Shown in pieces: positions 59,638-64,000 of a DNA stretch of 64,000 bases. The notes beneath the pieces were generated by a model. It worked only from the letters and a program-made list of their open reading frames with translations, was not told the origin of the DNA and made no database searches. How positions within the stretch are numbered: position 1 is the first letter of the stretch; each line of letters begins with the position of its first letter. This stretch comes from an uncultured Fulvivirga sp. (GTDB lineage Bacteria; Bacteroidota; Bacteroidia; Cytophagales; Cyclobacteriaceae): contig CANMSE010000006.1 in the NCBI GenBank assembly GCA_947500555.1, forward strand, positions 1 through 64,000, written 5' to 3'. The position numbers and the translations under genes are program-made.

Positions 59638-60762
59638 CTAACAATTTAAAACTAAACTAACTTTCTTACTGAAATAGTACCATAAAATAACGATAGGAAG
59701 TATTGCCAGTGATTTAATAACGTGATTGGCACCTATAAACTTTAACGAAAGGAAAAACCAGGCGCCTATAATATCTCCACTTCTGTAAATAGTAGCATCT
59801 ACAAGGCCCTTATATTTATTCATGCCCGGTCTCAGTCTATAATAAGTCTCTCGCCCTGGTTTGGTGACACTAAAATTGCCGGCTCTGAATATGACCACAA
59901 CGAAAAGCATTGAGAATAATGTCGGTACCAAAAGAACTACGATAAAAAGCCAAACAGATAGTATTGGCATTAGACCTATATGCTTTTCTGCCCGAATCCC
60001 ATTCTTTAGAAAATATTGTCCTAAGGCTAACGTCAATAAGCTAATCACAAGATCTCTTGTTGCAAATATTGTTTGCGGAGTCCACTTGCCTTGATAGGCT
60101 TGAACTATTTCAAGCTGCTGGTAATATAAGAATGTGGCCACAAGAGAGTATAGTAAAATGAAACCAACAAATTTAAAATTTGAACCTTCACTCTTATTTA
60201 ATTTCAAATTTCGCTCATTTCGAACGGAAAAATTGAAAGAGCGTCCTATTCCTACAGCTACTACCGATGACATGAGAAATATGCATGTCAGTGGATATAA
60301 GAGTTGCGAACTACCAGTTTCAGTCACAAGTATTACTAAAATAGAACCTGAAATTGACCCCAGAACTCCAAAAGTAATTATTTGACTATATAATGATTTA
60401 GCCGATGATTGGTTTATAGATTCGCTAACACTTCGCCAATATTGAGATAAGATCAACAAACTGGCAGCACTAAAGAGTATGTATGTAATGGATGCTGCTA
60501 ATGGCTCATCAAGGAAATTCCCAAATACAAGAATCAACGGTACTCCCACAGCCGACCATAAAAACCCCCAATGTCCTTTAGTAAACATTAGAAGGAGAGA
60601 ACCAACAAAAATGGTAATAAAGGAAAATGTGATAAGATGGGGCAAGCTATCAAGCCCGGCTATAATTGCCATATTATCTTTTATCGGACGCATGACTTGT
60701 ATTGCGGCCATTAATAATATAAAAGATAATGTATTCCAGAATGTCTGACTTAGTTTTGACAT
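59638..60762 (-). CDS. Multi-pass transporter, NTP/NDP exchange (AAA-like) family
   Basis: A 374-residue protein with about 10-11 hydrophobic helices. An early motif QVMRPIKDNMAI (about 22-33) and a later RPGRETYYRLRPGMNKYKGLVDATIYRSGDIIGAW recall the RPxRD and KPxREALF...YKxKxxIDTxxYRxGD motifs of ATP/ADP-carrier-like (Tlc-related) transporters, which also occur in free-living bacteria with unknown cargo. The assignment is from memory of the motifs. It is co-directional with the aldo/keto reductase (4-base gap). Confidence 0.7.
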   Translation of the reverse strand: MSKLSQTFWNTLSFILLMAAIQVMRPIKDNMAIIAGLDSLPHLITFSFITIFVGSLLLMFTKGHWGFLWSAVGVPLILVFGNFLDEPLAASITYILFSAASLLILSQYWRSVSESINQSSAKSLYSQIITFGVLGSISGSILVILVTETGSSQLLYPLTCIFLMSSVVAVGIGRSFNFSVRNERNLKLNKSEGSNFKFVGFILLYSLVATFLYYQQLEIVQAYQGKWTPQTIFATRDLVISLLTLALGQYFLKNGIRAEKHIGLMPILSVWLFIVVLLVPTLFSMLFVVVIFRAGNFSVTKPGRETYYRLRPGMNKYKGLVDATIYRSGDIIGAWFFLSLKFIGANHVIKSLAILPIVILWYYFSKKVSLVLNC

Positions 60763-60827
60763 TCTCCAAAGTCAAAGAATACGCTCAAAGAATTAGTACT
60801 TCTTAGTTAATGCAATTGCGTATTTAA

Positions 60828-61838
60828 TTAATTCGTATGCTTGTCGCGATACCTCGATGGGGTAGTATTCACTGCCTTTTTAAATGCCTGATTGAAAGAT
60901 GACAATGAATTAAACCCACAATCGAAGGCTACACTTGAAACTGTAAAATTTGGATTTTTTACCAGTAGCTCCTTAGCAACCTCAACTCTATATGCATTAG
61001 TAAAATCAATAAAGCTAGTTTTAATCTTACTACTAAAAATGAGAGATAACAGGTGTTTGGGAATATTTAATTCTTCAGATAGTTTAGTCAAAGAGTATTC
61101 GTTATTCAAATAGGGACTTGTGCTTTCATAATGCCTGATGATTTTGCTTTTATAATTCTCAGCCTGTTCAGCATCAAGGTTGATATTTCGATACTTTGAG
61201 CTTGATGAAAAAATCAGTACCCTACGTTTAATCAAATAAAAGCTTAGAAAATATACCACTGCGGCATAAACCACCGGAGCATAATAATACGGATTGAGGC
61301 GTAATTGGTAATTCGAAAAATAGGTAAATAGAAAAATGAAAATTCCTACTGTTAGTACAATAGACCATTTGAGCTGACGATCGGTTATCTCTTTTCTTTG
61401 TCTTACTAAAATAAAGGTTGTAAAAGCAAGATAAAGTATTGACTGAAGGAGCAATACAGTATATCCACCTTGATACCAAAAGCCTTCAATAGAAAGCCAA
61501 GGGGCTAGTAGGATAATAGCACAACCAGGAATGAAATGAAAAGTATCCTTCCATTGCCAACCTTTGTTTCTGGTTAATGATATAACAAATAATAAAAGTA
61601 GCGGGCCAACAAAATAGTGCGCAGCGAAACCCGCATTGATAAACCATAAAGGAACAGACGAAGTGAAAATGTAAAGTGTTGATTTAATCACTCGCAGACC
61701 AAGTGCTAGAAATAACCCTCCTAGTAATTTTGAAGACAGATTCTTCTTTTCAAAAAAGAAAAAGAAATCGATACCCAGGAATATGCTCTGGATACCACCA
61801 ACACTACATAAGATTAACAATACATCTCTTATCGTCAT
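60828..61838 (-). CDS. Membrane-linked AraC-family transcriptional regulator
   Basis: A 336-residue protein. Seven hydrophobic segments occupy about 1-215, followed by a cytosolic C-terminal AraC-type double HTH (about 235-335, LSEELNIPKHLLSLIF and VAFDCGFNSLSSFNQAFKKAVNTTPSRYR). This membrane-anchored AraC architecture is common in Bacteroidota. Its target and signal are unknown; the downstream transporter/reductase pair and the upstream permease are possible targets. It starts 36 bases after the permease gene stop. Confidence 0.88.
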   Translation of the reverse strand: MTIRDVLLILCSVGGIQSIFLGIDFFFFFEKKNLSSKLLGGLFLALGLRVIKSTLYIFTSSVPLWFINAGFAAHYFVGPLLLLFVISLTRNKGWQWKDTFHFIPGCAIILLAPWLSIEGFWYQGGYTVLLLQSILYLAFTTFILVRQRKEITDRQLKWSIVLTVGIFIFLFTYFSNYQLRLNPYYYAPVVYAAVVYFLSFYLIKRRVLIFSSSSKYRNINLDAEQAENYKSKIIRHYESTSPYLNNEYSLTKLSEELNIPKHLLSLIFSSKIKTSFIDFTNAYRVEVAKELLVKNPNFTVSSVAFDCGFNSLSSFNQAFKKAVNTTPSRYRDKHTN

Positions 61839-61874
61839 TAAAACGAAAATAGAGAATTATCCATAAATAAGTGG

Positions 61875-64000
61875 TTACTCACTACGTAATACAGTAACAG
61901 GATTTATTGAAGCGGCTCTTACAACATGATAAAGTGTTGAAAGACCTGCAAATACTCCTGTCATCAGTAATGTGAAAACTAAAATCGCCCAATTGAAGGC
62001 GATATGAAAAGCAAAACCTGCCAACCAGTCATTACCGTAATAAATAATCAATGGCAATGCAATTAAATTGCCTAGAAGCACCAATATGAATATATCTTTA
62101 AAAATGAGGGTCATAATAGAAAGCATATTTGAGCCTAATACTTTTCTTATACCAATTTCCTTCAATCGTTTCTCAACCATAAAAAATGAAAGTGAAACAA
62201 GCCCTAAAAATGAGATAAAGAGCGTGAGATAAGTAAATGCTTTAAACACTTTAAAAAATGTGCCCTCTGATCTGTGCCTTTGATTTAACTGACTGTCTAA
62301 CCAATAATAGTTGAAGGGAAGTTCCGGAAATGTTGTTTTGTAGATATCTTCAATTCCTGCCAGTTGACGTTTGTAATCATTAGATTCCATTTTCACCATT
62401 AGGTCTGATAATTCTTGACCGATATTGAAGTATGCCGTAGGTCTAAAGTCTTCTTTCAATGATTCTTGAAAAAAATTGTCAACCACACCTACAATTTCGA
62501 AAGTATCCATTCCGTAAAACCAAACACGTTCTCCAATAGCGGCTTCAGCAGTTTCAAAATTATACAGTTTTACTGCTTCAGAATTGATGATAAGTCTCGT
62601 ACTGTCAAAATCAGAATTAAAATTTCTTCCAGCTACAAACCTTGCACTGAGCATTGGAAAGTAGTTCTTACCAATGACCATTTTATAGCATATTGAATTA
62701 CTACTCTCTTCGATATCTGCACTTAACCTGGAGGTTCCGCCTCTCCAACCAACTTGCTGACCAGGCACATCTGAAGTATAGGCTGCTTCTTGTGCCAAAC
62801 CATTAGAAATTAATTGAGCTTTCATTAGTTGGAGCTTTCTTTTATGCTCGTTTGAGTTTCTATGAAGATCTGATGCTTCAAGAACTAAGGTTTGAGAAGT
62901 GTCAATTCCCAATTCTTTACTATTCATAAAGTCATATTGACCATAAATGATCAATGTCCATGATATAAGACCTGCACTAGCTGCAAACTGCCCTGCAACT
63001 AAAATCTTTCTTAACCTACCTGTTGAGCTATTGCCCCCCTTCTGCTTCAAACTGCTTATCACTCCAAATGAGGAAATTACAACCGCTGGATAAATGCTTG
63101 TAACTAAAGTGCAAAATATCCAGAAAATACAGAGCACTATTAAGAACTCAAAATTTACAAAACGAACAAAGTTTACCTGAGCATTAGCTAACTGGTTGAA
63201 AGTCGGAATAGAAGACCAAATAATCCCTACTGACAAAATAAAGGCAATTAAGTTGACCATTGCGGACTCCAAAATAAACTGAGTGAATAATTGTTTTCTA
63301 CCTGACCCCAATGTCTTGCGTATGCCAACCTCTTTAATTCTCTCGGTCATCTGTGATGTATAAAGATTTATATAGTTAATCCATGCAGTAATGAGGATAA
63401 CAAAAGCCACGATGATTAGAAATAGAACAGTTTCCAAATCTGCGTTTGCACTTAACTCCTGGTGAATATTGGATTCTAAATGAATCTCTTCAATTTCCTG
63501 TAATTGGAACTTGATTGTTTTACTCCCCCTCCTTTCTCCACCATGCTTATCAATAAAAGCTGGAAACTTGTTCTGCAAAGATTCGACATCCGCAATTGAA
63601 GTAACTTTGATGTAGGTAATATAATCAAACCAATTCCAGGCATAAGCATATTCTTGCCCAATAAGATTGATGAGAGAGGAATATGAGACCAGTACATCAG
63701 CAGGTAAATGAGTGTCTTGTCTCTTCCTGAATACGCCTGTAATGGTGTAGTCGTTCATGCCGTCAATGGAGTTGATTTTTATAGTTTTACCTACAGCATT
63801 AGAATTAGGGAAGTAAATATTGGCAACTGATTCTGAAACAACTGCGGTGTGCACATCTCTTAAGACTGTCTTTGGATTACCCTGAGTAAGATCAAACGAA
63901 AACAAAGTAAAATACGAACTATCTACATAATGAATATTCTTGACTGTTTGATTAATTCCGTTGTATTGAATAAAACCACCATCTCCAAATCCCATAGGAA
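61875..64000 (-). CDS. FtsX/MacB-type ABC permease, 5' end beyond the window
   Basis: The reading frame continues past the right edge. The Met encoded at 63995 is internal, since the first membrane segment and start of the periplasmic domain seen in the paralogue at 32305-34692 are missing. The visible 706 residues include the first MacB_PCD region, membrane blocks with ERIKEVGIRKTLGSGRKQLF and KRLKEIGIRKVLGSNML, and the C-terminal VRAASINPVTVLRSE. No ATPase is adjacent in the window. The AraC gene follows on the same strand. The paralogues differ substantially, so they are old duplicates. Confidence 0.85.
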   Translation of the reverse strand, partial: PMGFGDGGFIQYNGINQTVKNIHYVDSSYFTLFSFDLTQGNPKTVLRDVHTAVVSESVANIYFPNSNAVGKTIKINSIDGMNDYTITGVFRKRQDTHLPADVLVSYSSLINLIGQEYAYAWNWFDYITYIKVTSIADVESLQNKFPAFIDKHGGERRGSKTIKFQLQEIEEIHLESNIHQELSANADLETVLFLIIVAFVILITAWINYINLYTSQMTERIKEVGIRKTLGSGRKQLFTQFILESAMVNLIAFILSVGIIWSSIPTFNQLANAQVNFVRFVNFEFLIVLCIFWIFCTLVTSIYPAVVISSFGVISSLKQKGGNSSTGRLRKILVAGQFAASAGLISWTLIIYGQYDFMNSKELGIDTSQTLVLEASDLHRNSNEHKRKLQLMKAQLISNGLAQEAAYTSDVPGQQVGWRGGTSRLSADIEESSNSICYKMVIGKNYFPMLSARFVAGRNFNSDFDSTRLIINSEAVKLYNFETAEAAIGERVWFYGMDTFEIVGVVDNFFQESLKEDFRPTAYFNIGQELSDLMVKMESNDYKRQLAGIEDIYKTTFPELPFNYYWLDSQLNQRHRSEGTFFKVFKAFTYLTLFISFLGLVSLSFFMVEKRLKEIGIRKVLGSNMLSIMTLIFKDIFILVLLGNLIALPLIIYYGNDWLAGFAFHIAFNWAILVFTLLMTGVFAGLSTLYHVVRAASINPVTVLRSE

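Noticed and set aside
61875..63995. Treating the permease at the right edge as a full-length gene starting at 63995
   Set aside because: The frame remains open to the window end and the expected first membrane segment is missing, so the Met is internal.
1..64000. CRISPR arrays, prophage, integrases or insertion sequences
   Set aside because: No regularly spaced direct repeats, transposase, integrase or phage structural genes were seen.

Overview
The window is a gene-dense, AT-rich stretch of chromosome from a Bacteroidota bacterium, most likely a marine member of the Cytophagales. Evidence seen in the sequence: a SusC/SusD pair, three proteins with type IX secretion (T9SS) C-terminal sorting domains, a PorE-like TPR/PD40/CRD/OmpA protein, lipoproteins with short Bacteroidota-style signal peptides, and repeated TAnnTTTG promoter elements (the Bacteroidota -7 box), with few Shine-Dalgarno sequences. 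The genus is inference. There is no phage, insertion sequence, CRISPR array or rRNA operon. No gene-free stretch exceeds about 210 bases.

Layout. 0-4.5 kb (minus): a Fur-like/STAS/purA operon and a bifunctional (p)ppGpp synthetase/hydrolase. 4.5-8.1 kb (plus): tRNA-Leu, then trigger factor, clpP and clpX. 8.1-10.7 kb: lpxB with a pterin-synthase-type gene (minus) and hldD (plus). 10.7-20.1 kb (minus): a six-gene SusC/SusD locus with two lipoproteins, an FG-GAP/ASPIC propeller protein carrying a T9SS tail, and a MORN-like repeat lipoprotein. 20.3-25 kb (minus): lepA, folD and a PorE-like gene. 25-31.8 kb: mixed small genes, including a 57-residue lipoprotein, thiL, methylmalonyl-CoA epimerase, an IscA-type protein and a REP-like palindrome. 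31.9-41 kb: RidA, an orphan FtsX-type permease, Xaa-Pro aminopeptidase, a secreted subtilase, a RES/Xre toxin-antitoxin pair with an operator-like tandem repeat, and an ABC-F ATPase. 41-50.8 kb: a phospholipase C/nuclease-like protein, rpsT, tRNA-Lys, a TPR-SH3 membrane protein, rlmD, two large T9SS type-B surface proteins and a K+ channel. 50.9-64 kb: clpB, a thioesterase, rlmN, two orphan histidine kinases, an aldo/keto reductase with an ATP/ADP-carrier-like transporter, an AraC regulator and a second orphan FtsX-type permease cut by the window end.

Most of the window is housekeeping: proteostasis (tig, clpP, clpX, clpB), translation (two tRNAs, rpsT, lepA, rlmD, rlmN), envelope biogenesis (lpxB, hldD) and stringent control. 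The accessory interest lies in the SusC/SusD locus. It lacks any recognisable hydrolase or dedicated regulator. Its two lipoproteins seem to share a C-terminal domain layout, and its terminator appears to be embedded in the coding sequence of the convergent hldD gene. Other points of interest are the tandem operator-like site before the RES/Xre pair, CTAG tetramers that supply both stop codons of convergent genes, and promoters placed so close to start codons that leaderless mRNAs are likely.
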